64,000 bases of DNA from Aradus depressus (GCA_963662175.1 OY759224.1:35535489-35599488); one strand, 5' to 3'. Shown: positions 11,653 through 23,788, counted from the stretch's first letter. Translations and numbers: made by a program. Notes: a model not told the origin generated them from the letters alone.

Positions 11653-12290
11653 GTAATTGTCGTTGTACTTTATAATTGTAACTTCGTCGTTTCTTTCCCT
11701 GCTAGGTACGTTCCATTTTTTCAGCTGCTTCGTAAAACGTATGTTCATGTATTATATAGGTACATATATATTTTTTTTTTCAAAATTAAATAGACAATTT
11801 TTATCTGTGAGGAAGAACACAACAAGAATTAACTTGACAACAACGAACGAAACTAACTTCACTTGATGGACCGGCTCGTCAGCTCCACCGCCTCCTCAAA
11901 GCATTTTCGCTTTAATACGGAAATTCAAGCTTGTTTTTCCGGTAAGACTCATTACTGTAGATGTTGCTTATTATTAATGAAAAAAGTGACCACGCGCCAT
12001 AGCAATGACAGTAAAAAAATATTATACACTAAATGAAAAAAATCAACAAGTTGACAAGATAAAAGAGACTTTTGGGGAATTTAATTAAACTTTCGATTGT
12101 ATATTGTATTTTTTCAATTTAGCTCTTAATTTATTTAGGAAACGTGAAGAACGCGCGAAAGAAATAGGATTTTTTTTGTAGGTCATGATGTAAGTTGGCT
12201 CCTTTGTATCTCAGTTAATGTTCAAAAATAAGGAAATGGTTCATAAGCTGAGTAATAATGATTGTCTTTCTGCTTAAAGATGGTTTACTT
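11441..12290. other. No gene seen; AT-rich with (AT)n near 11625-11650
   Basis: Low-complexity sequence with a TA dinucleotide tract. Short frames at 11557-11866 translate the microsatellite and have no motif. Confidence 0.6.
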
Positions 12291-12295
12291 CACAA

Positions 12296-12325
12296 CCGGT
12301 TTCGTGTTTTCTGCATCATCAGGTT
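12296..12325 (-). other. Hammerhead-core-like motif (CTGATGA ... GAAAC)
   Basis: On the minus strand the sequence reads CCTGATGATG, a 9-nt insert, then CGAAACCGG. The order CTGATGA then GAAAC is that of a hammerhead ribozyme core, but the intervening stem II is weak. The same phrase ends the arms of the two palindromic elements at 50.5 and 53.7 kb. Catalysis is not claimed. Confidence 0.4.
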
Positions 12326-12436
12326 GAAGAAAGATATAAAAATGCAACCTCATGTTGCAAAAAATGCAAAACCAGTTGTGAAATAGAACATTTTTGAACA
12401 AGAAGAAAAAACTATTATTCAACTTATAAAAAAGCA

Positions 12437-12621
12437 TCCAGCAACGAGCACCTGACATCGTACAGGCTCGGGACCATCGCTTAACGTCCCATCCGAAGGA
12501 CGGCGTGCCTAAGTTTATTTTACCTCCCAGATAAAATAAACTAAGGGTCTCGGTCGGGTTTCGAACCCATGATCTTGAGCTCATTAAGCAAGCACGCATA
12601 CCACTGAGCTACCGGCCCCCT
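12437..12621 (-). mobile_element. SINE family A copy, 3-prime truncated
   Basis: The minus strand starts with a tRNA-like head: GCCGGTAGCTCAGTGGTA (box A) and GGGTTCGAAACCCGACC (box B). It continues with the family body (taaaataaacttaggc, gtccttcggatgggacg) and stops within gatgtcaggtgctcg. The last third of the family is missing. Confidence 0.9.
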
Positions 12622-12682
12622 CGTTTTCAATTATATATCTTCCCATTCCTGTAATTTTCATGAATACATCTTGAGCCATTTT

Positions 12683-12815
12683 CGTGTGATGCCCGGACAA
12701 TGAAACAGACAGCAGCGTGTGATGCCCGGACAATCAAACAGACAGCAGCGTGTGATGCCCGGACAATGAAACAGACAGCAGCGTGTGATGCCCGGACAAT
12801 GAAACAGACAGCAGA
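12683..12815. repeat. 33-bp tandem repeat, 4 copies
   Basis: cgtgtgatgcccggacaat recurs at 12683, 12716, 12749 and 12782. The unit is a multiple of three, so the minus strand stays open (repeated CPGITRCC). Nothing else suggests coding. Confidence 0.95.
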
Positions 12816-13551
12816 CTTTGGGATTTGTTTTATATAATATATTATATGATATTATCAACGAAGCTGGTAGTCTGTCCGTATTTCATATTTGTTATGTATA
12901 GAAATCCGCTAAAAAACCAAGCCAACTTGTTCATGTGGTCATGTCTTAAGGGAACGTAAAAATTTGGGGAATTTATGTTTTATAGTTGGGTAAGGAGGAA
13001 TGAGTGGTCGAAGAGAGGGCAGGGCGTGCGAGGCAAGTGGCCAGAGAGGATTACCTAGTGGCAGTTCTGTAACCGGGGATAGAGAAATAAAATCTAAGAA
13101 CCCATTCTTCTATGTTGTAAAGTGGGAGCTTTTAAGAGCAAGAGCAGCCCGAGAAAATAACCAAACACAAGACTGACTCCAGCAAACCAAGAACCAAATC
13201 TCCATGAGCTCCAGTTATAGGGAAGTGTGATCTGATCACGCAATGAAGGGTTCCAAGAACGTACGCAGGAAGTCTGCATATGGGTTCAAAAAATGTATAT
13301 GATTAGGCTTCACCCTCTTAAATAAAATTAAAATCGGGAAGTTTTCAGAAAATTTTTAAAAAATAATTTCAGTGGGAAGAGTTTTACTTTACAGCAATAA
13401 AAAATTTCTTGTAAATTTGATATATGATCAAGAACTTCATGAGGACTGATACTGAGGTCCTGAAGAGCTCTCGGAGCTTCTTCTTCCAAGTGTAGAGAAG
13501 GATCGCCCGTACTTGCAATCCGTACAGAGACAAGAGGTTTATGTACGTGGG

Positions 13552-13680
13552 GTGAATATGCAAGCGTTTATGGGTAGGGTGAATATGCAAGTGTTTATGT
13601 AGGCAGGATGAATATGCAAGTGTTTATGTAGGTTGGGTGAATATGCAAGTGTTTATGTAGGCAGGGTGAATATGATAGAG
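13552..13680. repeat. 29-bp minisatellite, about 5 copies
   Basis: gtgaatatgcaagtgtttat recurs at 13552, 13579, 13608, 13637 and 13666 (spacing 27, 29, 29, 29). Confidence 0.93.
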
Positions 13681-14222
13681 TTGATGAACTGGAAATATTT
13701 CTGCAGTTCTAGAGAGTTCTTTTAAAGCCTTGTAGCTAACAGCAACCTATCCAAGTCTGATAGCTAGCAGCAACCTAAAATCATATTGCGACTAGATAAT
13801 ATTTATAACAGTATTTAAGTGTTTTTGGACGAGCTTTAAAAATGACTATCAAACGAATTCCACAAATTTAATTTAAGAAAAAATTTGTTGTCATGCAAGG
13901 GGATACTTTAAAAACAATGCCCACCCCCACGTATAACAATCTTAAATTTCGAGAACGTTTTGAATATTTCGTAATTGTATAAAAAGTTTTTAGATTCTTT
14001 ATAAAAACCAACCAGAACAATTTAAATTTGAAATTTTTTTTTTTACAAATAGCTATTTACACTTGTATACAAATAGATACAACAAGCAAATGTGCTAATA
14101 AAGGGATAATGGCAATGTCAAAATGTCATGAGGGGAGAAATCACCCAGTGGTGAAACTCCCTAGTCACTGGTTTTCTCTCATTTATAACTAATCACTGTC
14201 ACTGCTGCTGCTAAGGAGGTCC
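13680..14222. other. No gene seen
   Basis: AT-rich sequence. A run of T lies near 14035. The right part may include 3-prime UTR remnants of the Jockey fragment that follows. Confidence 0.5.
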
Positions 14223-14505
14223 CTAGGCCATTGACGCTTGAGTCGTCGTTGGGGAAGTGTGCCAGAATGGAGGGCACGGACTAGAGGATTTAGCGACTTC
14301 AGTGACGAAAGGTACGTTAAGGTCAGTGTGAAAAGTTTTGCTGGAGACGTAGTAAGGAGCATTGGCTATCTTAAGAAGGATTTTGGATTGAAAGGATCGG
14401 ATGCGCTGGAGATTGGAAGCCTTGGCAGAACCCCAGAGTTCAAGTCCGTAAGTCCACATAGGTTTCAGTATTGCGATGTATATAAGTCGTTTTGTTTTCA
14501 AAGTT
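14223..14505 (-). pseudogene. Jockey-like ORF2 C-terminal fragment
   Basis: The minus strand reads LIYIAILKPMWTYGLELWGS, then NAPYYVSSKTFHTDLNVPFV. These match the C-terminal part of J1 ORF2 (ILKPIWTYGIEIWGSA, NAPFYVSNLTLHNDLNIPFV). About 90 codons survive. The endonuclease and the catalytic reverse transcriptase are absent, so this is a 5-prime truncated dead copy related to, but diverged from, J1. Confidence 0.9.
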
Positions 14506-14509
14506 AGTT

Positions 14510-15278
14510 TGTTAGTTTTATAACGTCAAAAGCAAATTTAACTTTTTGTTTATGTACAAACATAAATATAATGAAGTTTTTTTTTTATTTTTTTTTCTAA
14601 ACCCTCCTCAACGGACAATATTCTTGTGTCCGTTGCAGAGCGGTTTTACTGTAATACTCGTACGTAATACTTTAATGGTTCATGATAGTAAACAAATAAA
14701 ATAAAATAAAAATGGATTAAAACTGAAATGAAAATAAAATAATATATAACATTTTTCAGTCCGTTGAGCAGTTTCCTTATTTTCAAAGTTCCTAGAACAA
14801 GTTTTTTTTTATGATTCACATCAGTTCTTATTCGTAGTTGATAATACACTTCTGATTTTTTTTTTATTTTAATTTTTACTGCGAAACTAAAAACGAATAC
14901 TCAGATTGTATCAAAAGCGCATACAATGTACCTATCTATGTTGCTACATATATATATTTTTTGGTGAGATTCTCTAAACATCTTCAGAAGATTAGAAAAT
15001 GTAATTAGTGAGTTAAGATGGCTGGGGGTTCTCCGACCCGGCTCATAACTTTTTCCTCTATTGTTTTATAAATTATGACACAAATATTTCAATCTATAAC
15101 AGAATTTAAAATATAATATAATACCTATTAAAAATTACTGAAAGCAAAGAAATATATGCTTAATTTGTATTTAATTACTTTATAATGTTTATAAAAATGG
15201 TTGTCATTTGAGAGAACAAAAGAGGATGGTCGTTATTTGTGGCCCATGCCCGGCCTTCAACTATTGTTCCATATCCCT
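14510..15278. other. No gene seen; A/T homopolymer-rich
   Basis: Poly-T runs near 14579-14597 and 14862. The short open frame at 14646-14849 (-) has a low-complexity hydrophobic translation typical of chance. Confidence 0.55.
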
Positions 15279-16127
15279 TGTGATGTATAAAAATAATATA
15301 CACATTGAAAAGATTAAATTATAAACATTAAAAAAAATAATTATATTTATATTTTTATATAGAAAGCAAATTTCTATTTAAAACAAATGCCAGTAAAAAA
15401 CAAAACACGGCCATCAGCTGTTTTTTTGAGTGTGTGAAGAGAGTGTCGAGGCCTGGTTGAATGGCGACGGTCTGAGGATATAGAGTGATGTTTTAGGCTT
15501 ATGTTGTAATGAACTAAATAGAGGCGTATTGACGGTGAAATCGATCCAAAAAGAAGGTACTTTTATTTGTTTATATGTACAGGATATATGCCCAAATATA
15601 CATAACTTAATTTTAGAGAATGGCCCAAAATATAAAACAAAAAGATTGAATTAGTGTTAAGAATTTAGTTTTTAAGATTTTTTTCTTTCGATTTTTGTTT
15701 GTTTCAATGTTTAGTTTTTAATTTTAATAATGTAGATTCAAGAAAATAAACCCTATATTTGTTCACTAAAATTCTGTTCTATTCATTTTCCTTGTTGGCC
15801 CAGTAAGATTATTTGAAAACCTTTGGATTAGATTTAAAATTATTAAAAATGGCATCTCTTTAGAAATCCAAATGAAAAGTTGGTTAATTGAATTTTTTTT
15901 TAAATATACTTTCTTCAAAATTGCACGTCTTGAACTTTTGATACTTTTTTAGGGCCCTTTTCGAAAAACTACTGAAGAAATCAAAATTTAGTAAAAGAAA
16001 AGAGATCAAATTTTTACAGGAAATGTGGTAATTTATTGTTTATTATTTATTCTTTTCGTTTTAATTCAATTATAATTGATCATTATTTATATTTTTATTC
16101 ATTTATCATTTTATTTAAGTTAAACCT
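15279..16127 (+). repeat. Dispersed family C, copy 1 (uninterrupted)
   Basis: It starts ttgtgatgtataaa and contains catcagctgttttttt, gtacttttatttgtttata, aataaaccctatatttgtt, ggcccagtaagatta, cctttggattagatt, attgcacgtcttgaactt and tttttagggcccttttcga. It aligns along its length with 44044-44416 plus 48652-49150, with 56130-56600 and with 59886-60826. No protein is encoded and the class is unknown. It gives the pre-insertion state for the J2 target. Confidence 0.85.
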
Positions 16128-16960
16128 TTTTAGCCTTTTATTATTTCCATTCTGTCCTCAGTGCCGATACCTACCAATTTGAGACAACGATACGCACATA
16201 CTTCGAATACATTTCTGCCATCTGTGTCAATACAGTGGAAAGCTAATAAAATAAATAAATAAGTAAAGTTAAACAAGTTCTTTGTTTTTTTCCATAAAAA
16301 AAAAAAAAAAAAACACAATAATGTAAAAAAGATGTGCCAAGTGCGAGTCAGACCTTGCTTCAGGAGGGTTCCAGATTCTTGTACTTGTGCTAGATTAACG
16401 AATCTACTTTTTAAAAAAAAATTCCCCCATGATCTACAATAAGAAGGGAACATACAGACAAGTTTTCAAATTGGCCAGGTGGAAGTTGCTCCGAATTATA
16501 TCAGTGAGCGTGTACATGACTGCCATTTTATATATGCCATTTTATGGTCTCAAAACATCGGTTCGATCCATCGATGAGAAAACCGAACATCGACCATCGA
16601 AGCTCATCCCTACTTCTTATGTAAGTAGTGCCACTGCCACCCCTGGCTAATTCTTCAAACAATAGTTAACATAATCCGACATATTAGTTATGAACATTTT
16701 TATTGGAGTAGGCATACAGGATATGTATAAGAAAAATAATTAGCAGAAGATGGGGTACTATTATAGTAATGCGCTTAGCATCTCGGGGCATACCGTATTA
16801 CGGTGATTTGATTGGATGAGAGGGGGAGGGATTGTGACAGATAGACACTTGGCTAAATGATGGCACGCGTGCCAAAATGTAAGTGTACTTTAGCCGCCTG
16901 TCTGGAGACCGACAGACGGATCGATGGGGGTGGCTCCAGGGACAGCGGCAAAAACGGAGG
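16128..16960. other. No gene seen
   Basis: Contains a 17-18 A run near 16298-16314. Open frames at 16130-16453 (-) and 16429-16650 (+) have no recognisable domain. Confidence 0.5.
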
Positions 16961-16970
16961 AGGGCCCACT

Positions 16971-17870
16971 AGCACACACACAGTGGAGTAGTGCAGCTAC
17001 ACACTCACACACAGTCTGTCCAACAGTCAGTGCACCCACACACAGTGGAGTAGTGCAGCTACACACTGAGACATAGTCTGTCCAACAGTCAGTGCACCCA
17101 CACACAGTGGAGTAGTGCAGCTACACACTGAGACATAGTCTGTCCAACAGTCAGTGCACCCACACACAGTGGAGTAGTGCAGCTACACATTCACACACAG
17201 TCTGTCCAGCAGTCTGTGCACCCACACACAGTGGACCATTCATACACCATAGAACAGTCAGTGCACTCTCCCACACACAACCACACTCTCGTATATAGTA
17301 ACACTCAGTGTGCACACACATACATTGAGCAGTCAGTGCAGTCTCTCCCCCCTTACAAACAGTAATAGTGCACTCACACACACACACACACACAGTAGAC
17401 CAGTCATTGAACTCTCATACACTAGCGAAATCACGAAGTAGCATTCAGTGCACATGCTCAGATAGAGAAGAGCACCCACATAAATCCATCTACATAGAGC
17501 ACTATAGGACGCACACAGTTGTACAGACAGTGGTATACTCTCTCACACCCCGTACGGTAGCACACACACGCCGTAGAAGCAGTCAGGGCACTGACACATT
17601 AACGATGCTTTCGAGCTTGTGTGACGCCAACCTAGGTAACTAAAACTAGATAGGCAACATTTAGGGCTCATAGTAAGAGGTATTACTCGTAGTTAAAGTC
17701 TAGGCAAGAGTCACAAAAACAACACACACGCGCACTGTGGCATCCATCGCACTCACACACATTAGAGCAGTCAGCCACTCTGGGCACTCACACAAGAGTA
17801 TTCAGAACACATAGGTCAAGAGACGGTGCACAGACTAACACACTCACACAATGCAAGCGACATCGCTGGC
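16971..17870. repeat. CA-rich array with a 62-bp repeat core
   Basis: cagtggagtagtgcagctac recurs at 16981, 17043, 17105 and 17167, with a diverged unit at 17229 (62-bp period). To the right it decays into irregular cacaca/cagtcagtgcac sequence up to about 17860. The frames translated from it (Cys-, Thr- and His-rich) are repeat artefacts. Confidence 0.9.
17640..17725 (+). repeat. Degraded SINE family A 3-prime end
   Basis: gaggtattactcgtagttaaagtctaggcaagagtcacaaa-like sequence matches the SINE end (gacctcgtagttaaagcccg, then gcatgagtcacaa) with several substitutions. It lies inside the CA-rich region. Confidence 0.55.
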
Positions 17871-19050
17871 TTCAGAAATTTCGCAATTCAATCAAGGTAT
17901 ACCAGTGCACTCAAATTTAATAATGTTTGTTTAATTATGAAGATAACCAACCGGCCAATTTAACGAACAACCAAAAATAAAGTTGGCACCAAAATTCTTC
18001 ATTATTGTTGTAATGAGGGGAGGGAAGATTATTAAATAAAATTGTTAAATCTCTTTATTGTGACGTAGGATGAGGACAGGGGCAGGCCAAGGACGGTCCG
18101 TCTGCATAATGCAGTCACTGGAGGCCAACTTCACCAATCTTTCTTTGAAACTTCACTCATTCTAACGACATCTGTCTGACGCAGTGTCAGGGTCATTTGG
18201 GGGGGAGTAGGGCGAGACTCCTTCTACCCAATTCTTTAAAAAATATATAGGTATATTAAAATTTTCCAGAAAGAAAGAATAACTTTTTTTTAAAAAGTAA
18301 TACGCTCAGTCAGAATGCTAGATGAGGGGGCGGAAAAAAGTTCTTGAAAACCTCATTAGTTGTTCTCACTGAGGGTTTGGAATGAGCATCAAGGTGCAAG
18401 CAACGACCCCAAGTTATCAGACGTGCTGATTATTCTCTTCATTCTGACTTTGGATATAATGAGCCGTTTGGCCTCCACAGACAGAGGGTGGCCAGAATCA
18501 CGTAGTCAATGGACTTCTCAAATTACTCGTGCTACTGAATATTTAGTATTCTTGTAATTATGTATTCGAATCCTTTGCTGTTACGAGTGAGAGGTAAAAA
18601 ATGGGCAGTTGTCGCCTAGGCTCCTGTCCGAAAGCGCCTCCAGCAATCTTGAGCGAGCGAGTATAAGAACCCACGACTACCCCCTCCTTCCTAACTTCGC
18701 CTCATCCGTTTCAGGTCGAAGGAAGACCATACACAAGTGTTTTTTAGCTTCCATGTTTTGTTTGTCTCATAATAGCGCATCACATGAAAATGGCCGCATT
18801 TCAACCAAACTTCACATTTTGAACCTACCTATTCAGTATTATCATTTGGCAGACCAAGACACTTTTTCATTTAATATTGATCCTATGTGCAAAAGTTTCG
18901 AAATCAATATGAAGGGCATTTTCATTTTAAAAGTTTTTTTTTGTTTCCAACACTTTTTCACTGTTAAAAATAACTGTGATAAATAACATTTTTCCAGTAG
19001 CGAAGGAGGAGAGAGATATGCAGATGTTGAGCTGGAGGTGGTGGGGCGTA
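17870..19050. other. No gene seen
   Basis: Unique-looking sequence. Open frames at 18360-18557 and 18609-18986 (+) carry no motif I recognise. It ends in a run of about 27 G at 19055-19081 followed by (GA)n. Confidence 0.5.
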
Positions 19051-19451
19051 GAATGGGGGGGGGGGGGGGGGGGGGGGGGGGAGAGAGAGAAACTGTTTTT
19101 TTATTCTTCATCTAGATATCACACGTAATTAGCTTCAGGTAATGTAACGCAGTTACTCCCGGGCAACGTATTCATAAATATATAAGTCGGATAAATGAAA
19201 AATTTCAAGATTAATTTACATGGAACAATGACAATGCGGGAACATTCATGCTCGGATATTATGTTCAACAATTCGATTCCTACTCAGTATAGCATAGATT
19301 GTGTTCTGTTACAGAAGGTCGCTACTTTGGATGCTGTTTAGTTCTGGAAGGGTCGGGTCTTCATCAACAAGCACTTCATACTCCTCACTACTCGAAAAGA
19401 ACAAAATAAAAATGTCATCAAAATATTTATTTATTATAATTACTTTTACTT

Positions 19452-19620
19452 CCCCAACTACACGATGTATAGGGGAAGTTACGTAATCGGCCAGATATTC
19501 GATGAGGAGTTTCCAACCTCTAGACTCCAAATATGATAAAAACAAATTCTGTACGTCTGTGAACACGATGACTCCTGATAGAATGAATGTATCGACACGA
19601 ACTCTTATATCGATGGCTAA
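19452..19620 (+). repeat. Dispersed family B copy
   Basis: Starts cttccccaactacacgatg and tataggggaagttacgtaat (a short hairpin), then gatgaggagtttccaacc, gtctgtgaacacgatgactc and gaatgaatgtatcgacacga. This is the recurring family B order. Confidence 0.85.
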
Positions 19621-19622
19621 AA

Positions 19623-19880
19623 GCACAAACATTGTATGTCCACTTTTGGGTCAAAATGTCAATGTAAAGGTGGAGTCTAGCTCTTTCTTCCTGCACAAAC
19701 ATTGTATGTCCACTTTTGGGTCAAAATGAGATATTGGTGTCAATGTAAAGGTGGAGTCTAGCTCTTTCTTCCTGCACAAACATTGTATGTCCACTTTTGG
19801 GTCAAAATGAGATATTGGTGTCAATGTAAAGGTGGAGTCTAGCTCTTTCTTCCTGCACAAACATTGTATGTCCCTGCTGA
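19623..19880. repeat. 81-bp tandem repeat, about 3.2 copies
   Basis: gcacaaacattgtatgtcca recurs at 19623, 19693, 19774 and 19855 (spacing 70, 81, 81). The first unit lacks an 11-bp block, agatattggtg. It grows out of the end of a family B copy. Confidence 0.94.
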
Positions 19881-20170
19881 ATAATGATTTTGTGTACACC
19901 ACACAACCTACAGGTTAAAAAAAAAATATCAATTTTGAACAAGACACCTTTTGTTTGTGCACAATTATTGTATGTCCTCAGTTTTCACAGCCATCCCTTG
20001 TATACACTGAATGTCTGTGTGCACACTTATTGTATGTGAGGACTTACAACATCTGAGCACATAATAGTATAACCTGTAACCAACCAATATTATATGCACA
20101 CCTGTAGTATGTCCACAAGTCACTCATTCTACTTATGCACAAATATAGTATGTCCGTCATAGTTAATTAT
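19881..20170. repeat. Scattered GCACA-N-TGTATGTCC motifs
   Basis: Beyond the 81-bp array the motif returns in diverged form near 19960 (gcacaattattgtatgtcct), 20020, 20097 and 20138, and once inverted near 20836. Spacing is irregular at 40-75 bp. This is probably a decayed extension of the array. Confidence 0.6.
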
Positions 20171-20309
20171 TTCATTAAAGTAAGCCGAACTAATGAAAAT
20201 GAGCTGAAAAGTGATATTTTTTTTTATTTTTTTTTTGACTTTAGCATTGAGCCATTAGCCACTTGAAAAAAAACAAGTTTACATATGAATGTTCTCTAAA
20301 AAGTGAAAC

Positions 20310-20705
20310 TTAAAAATCTACACCCATCTCCTGGAAAAATGAATGTAAATTTTCGGAATGGAGATTGGGAAGTCTGAGCAGGTCCATGTAACTAGGGGTA
20401 TCCTTTGTTATCTTCCGTACCTTATCTATAAATTTGGTCCTTGCATACGAATATTTACTGGACCACATGACAATATGCTCTGGATCCTCGGTCATTGCAC
20501 AGTCCTCACAGAAAGGAGTCTCACTTTTGCCGATCCTATGCAAATATTTACAGCAAAGTGCATGATTTGATCTGACTCTGCAGAGATTTTTGACAAATCC
20601 TCGAGATCTGGAAGATTTCCCGAACCAGGATGGTATTCCTACATGTGGATTGACTGATTTATAAAATAATCCCTTATCGCTTGCATCATATACTCTTTGC
20701 CAAAA
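20310..20705 (-). pseudogene. C-terminal zinc-binding tail of an I/LOA/R1-like LINE ORF2
   Basis: The minus strand reads FWQRVYDASDKGLFYKSVNP, then PSWFGKSSRSRGFVKNLCRV, RSNHALCCKYLHRIGKSETP and FCEDCAMTEDPEHIVMWSS. The order W-Q-x-x-Y, KG-x-FY, NP, WF, LR-x-NH, C-x2-C and EH is the conserved tail after the reverse transcriptase or RNase H of I-, LOA- and R1-type elements; Jockey ORF2 ends differently. About 130 codons remain. There is no catalytic domain in the window, so this is a truncated remnant. Confidence 0.8.
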
Positions 20706-20827
20706 GTGTTATTGTTGTCTAATAAAATATTATCTAATGCATACATTTATAAGCCTGTTGAGTATTTAGGGGGTTTTGGCAAGTTTTCCCCCAAATTTGA
20801 AATCTTCTTTTTGCGTTTTCCGAAAGT

Positions 20828-20945
20828 TTACAGAAATGGACATACAATGATTTTGCCATCGATATATGAATCCAGAATCCTTTAACGACGAATCCTATTG
20901 ATTTTCAGACAAAGGGAAGGGGGGGGGGGGGGGGGGGCTTAAGTG
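20828..20945 (+). repeat. Family B fragment with G homopolymer
   Basis: catcgatatatgaatccaga, then ctattgattttcagacaaag, match the second half of family B. It ends in about 17-19 G (20918-20937). Confidence 0.6.
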
Positions 20946-22030
20946 GAAGGACCCCCCAGTTATATAAAGATTAAGAAGAAGAGTTTAGAGGAAAGTAATA
21001 TTTTCTATCTGGGGAAGTACCCCGCCAGTGAGTGAATGACCGACTTTTCCGATGAGGCAACAGATTTGCTGGATAAAGATAAAGAGGTCCTCATGAGGTA
21101 GAAACTGTAACATTTCATGAATTTCCCATACATTTTCTCAAAATAAAATTAAAATGAATAATAAATGTTGCACATTTATGGATATTGAGAAATAAGACTT
21201 CTATATAATTTTATGCCTCATTAAAAAACCTCATAACATAAACTCAATATTGTATAGTTGAGTGGGTCTCGTGCGGTATAATACAATCATATTGAGGCTA
21301 CATAAACAATTTCCTCAACATTAGTCAAACGAGGCATAAATAGTGGTAATACTGAATCCTTTTTGTTCTATCACATTTCAATAATAAATAATATATACAC
21401 TGGCTCTCCAAGTAATAAATAAGCGGGACTCGATACACGTGTCGAGGTTCTGTAGCAAATCGGAACTTCCACTCACCGACTTCGTGATGTCATCACTTCA
21501 TTTATCCGGACAACTGCATTTTTCCAAATAAACCCTCCGTATAATAGTGATAATGTATTGTTGATTGGAAAGGAATTTAATTTCTAGGAGCCAAACAAAC
21601 CTCCTTCCTTCCTGTAACTTTCTCATTATTACCATCTACCCGCCATGTTGTTTAGTTAGTTTGATTTGGTTTCTTGCCACCAAACTCTTCATGTTTTATT
21701 GTATTATTATCTGTAGTATTATAATTATATTTCCATCCACGCATGTGTATCTACCTTATTTCCTTTTCAGCCTTAATACCTGTCTTTATTTTATTCTCTC
21801 ATTATTCTCATTATTATTTTTGTATGTTTTATGTTTTTTTGTTTTTTTTAAAGAATTTAACGATGATTATTTATTATCTTCATTTATTTATATAAGCTAA
21901 TATTTTTTGTTCTTCATTATCAAATATCTGTAATGACAACTCCGACTGAAGTCCAAAATGCTATAGTCTGTTTTTTTTTTTTTTTTCTTTGTATATTTCT
22001 TGGAATGATGTTATTTTTCTTCTTTTAATA
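20946..22030. other. No gene seen
   Basis: The open frame at 21565-21900 (+) is hydrophobic and T-rich with no motif. A run of T lies at 21971-21986. Confidence 0.5.
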
Positions 22031-22032
22031 AA

Positions 22033-22069
22033 AACCATTCTATTCTATTCTATTCTATTCTATTCTATT
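22033..22069. repeat. (TTCTA)n pentanucleotide microsatellite
   Basis: ttctattctattctattct, about seven units. Confidence 0.9.
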
Positions 22070-22174
22070 GTTGATTGGAAAATGCAATTAACCGTAGGAA
22101 AGAACTCTCAACGTTATAGCAACGGATATGTGAGCACAATTTTTAAATGTAATCGCGTTTTTTTTCTTTTTTCT

Positions 22175-22502
22175 TCCCCAGCAATACGAAGTATAGGGGA
22201 AGTTATGTTATCGGTTAAAAAATTGATGCGGAGTTTTCAACGAAATTTCCTGTTTTCCGACCTCTAGAATATGAAAAAAATAAATTATGTGTGTCTATGA
22301 TCTATGAACACGATAACTCCCGATACAACGAAATTTTCTATGTAAATCCAGAACCCTCTAACGACTACACCTATTGTTTTGCAGTGAAATCGGCCAAATA
22401 CTAAGGGGGAATGACAGGAGAGGCTTAACTCAAAAACTCTTATAATAGCCGTTGAGATGAATGTATCGATACAAAATTTCATATGAGAATTCAAGGACGA
22501 CA
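22175..22502 (+). repeat. Dispersed family B, long copy
   Basis: Contains the hairpin head (ttccccagcaatacgaagt, tataggggaagttatgtta), gatgcggagttttcaacgaa, gttttccgacctctagaat, gaacacgataactcccgata, cagtgaaatcggccaaat, ggcttaactcaaaaactctt and gaatgtatcgatacaaaatt, in family order. At 22503-22545 it abuts a tRNA-like stretch on the minus strand. Confidence 0.9.
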
Positions 22503-22630
22503 CTTCGGCCGGGTTTCGATCCCGCGTTCTCCATCTCAGTAACCAAGCCTAGGAACATCGAGCTGCTAGCTAGAGATTAAATCCATCAACATAGTGACAA
22601 TATATTAAGTGGTATTCTATAACTTTTATG

Positions 22631-22946
22631 AGGGCGCCGGTAGCTCAGTGGTATGCGTGCTTGCCTTCTAAGCTCAAGATCGTGGGTTCGAAACCCGACC
22701 AAGGCCCTTAGTTTATTTAATCTGGGAGGTAAAATAAACTTAAGTACACCGTCCTTCGGATGGGACCTGTACGATGTCAGGTACTCGTTAAAAACCCTTG
22801 CCCTAAGTGAATAGAAAATTTAGGGTAGATTTAGGAATCACACAGTAGAGTCGGGCTCTTGTCCACCAGAATGACGAAACAGCACTCTGGTAGTAGGCGA
22901 TATGACCTCGTAGTTAAAGCCCGGGCATGAGTCATAAAACCTAACC
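22631..22946 (+). mobile_element. SINE family A, full-length copy with target duplication
   Basis: tRNA-derived head: ggcgccggtagctcagtggt (box A) and gggttcgaaacccgacc (box B), placed as in a Pol III promoter. The body has aggtaaaataaacttaag, gtccttcggatggga and gggtagatttagg; the 3-prime part has gagtcgggctcttgtcc, gtagtaggcgatatgacctc and gcccgggcatgagtcat. The tail is aaaacctaacc. It is flanked by tataacttttatg (22618-22630) and tataacgtttatg (22947-22959), a 13-bp duplication with one mismatch. The acceptor stem does not pair, so it is not a functional tRNA. The LINE partner is unknown. Confidence 0.93.
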
Positions 22947-23699
22947 TATAACGTTTATGTTTTGATGTGTTTATATTCATTATTGGTACTTTTTTATTAT
23001 TAAAAATCATTAAAATTAAGAAAAAAAAATCTGCTATGGCCATAACAGGACTTTATACAAGCCACATAATTTCACAGATCACCACCCCATCTTTCCCTTC
23101 TCAAATTCATTTCTCCCATTTCAATGTGGAATCGTGGGTATATACAATGAAACAAATAACTCCCATGAAGGTAACACACTACTTTCCTAAGCCCTGGAGA
23201 TAATCACAGTTTCAAATGAAGGAGAAATGAATTTGTGAGGTGAGGGGTAGAGAGATCTGCTGCCGTCCTAAGCAAGAAGGACTCATCTCCAGTTTCATGA
23301 ACTTTCGGGAAAATGAAGAAAACTAAGAATGTCTCTAGCGGTTGCGTTTTTGCAAAAATATTTTGGGTAAAGCCAATTCTAGTTTACTTTTGTCGTATTT
23401 AAGCTCCCAATATATGAAAAAACCGAAATTAATTATTATAAGTAGTTTAAAATGGACATAAGTCTTTTAGCACTATGACATGCCTAAGCAAGAAGGACTC
23501 ATGTCCACAATCAGGGACTTGAGTCCTTTTTAACTAGTTTTCTGCAGTTCATCGCAGCTACCTATACTAGGTAAAAAGGACTCAAGTCGCCCTCTGCGCT
23601 TTTAGCTAGAAGCACCGCACCCCCCCCCCCCCCCCCCCCCTTCTAAAATTATTTGGGTTTGAAATAAATATATTATTATAATAAAATTTGTTTTTATTT

Positions 23700-23702
<3 letters not shown>

Positions 23703-23785
<83 letters not shown>
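23703..23785. repeat. (AT)n microsatellite
   Basis: About 80 bp of almost pure TA dinucleotides with one interruption. It immediately precedes the mariner-like terminus at 23786. Confidence 0.95.

Positions 23786-23788
<3 letters not shown>

Noticed and set aside
16981..17400. Cysteine-rich secreted peptide (minus strand)
   Set aside because: The Cys pattern comes from the CA-rich 62-bp repeat read as TGTGTG; no signal peptide followed by a conserved framework.
22631..22706. Functional tRNA gene
   Set aside because: Boxes A and B are present but the acceptor stem does not pair, and the same head recurs in many copies followed by a common body, so it is a SINE.
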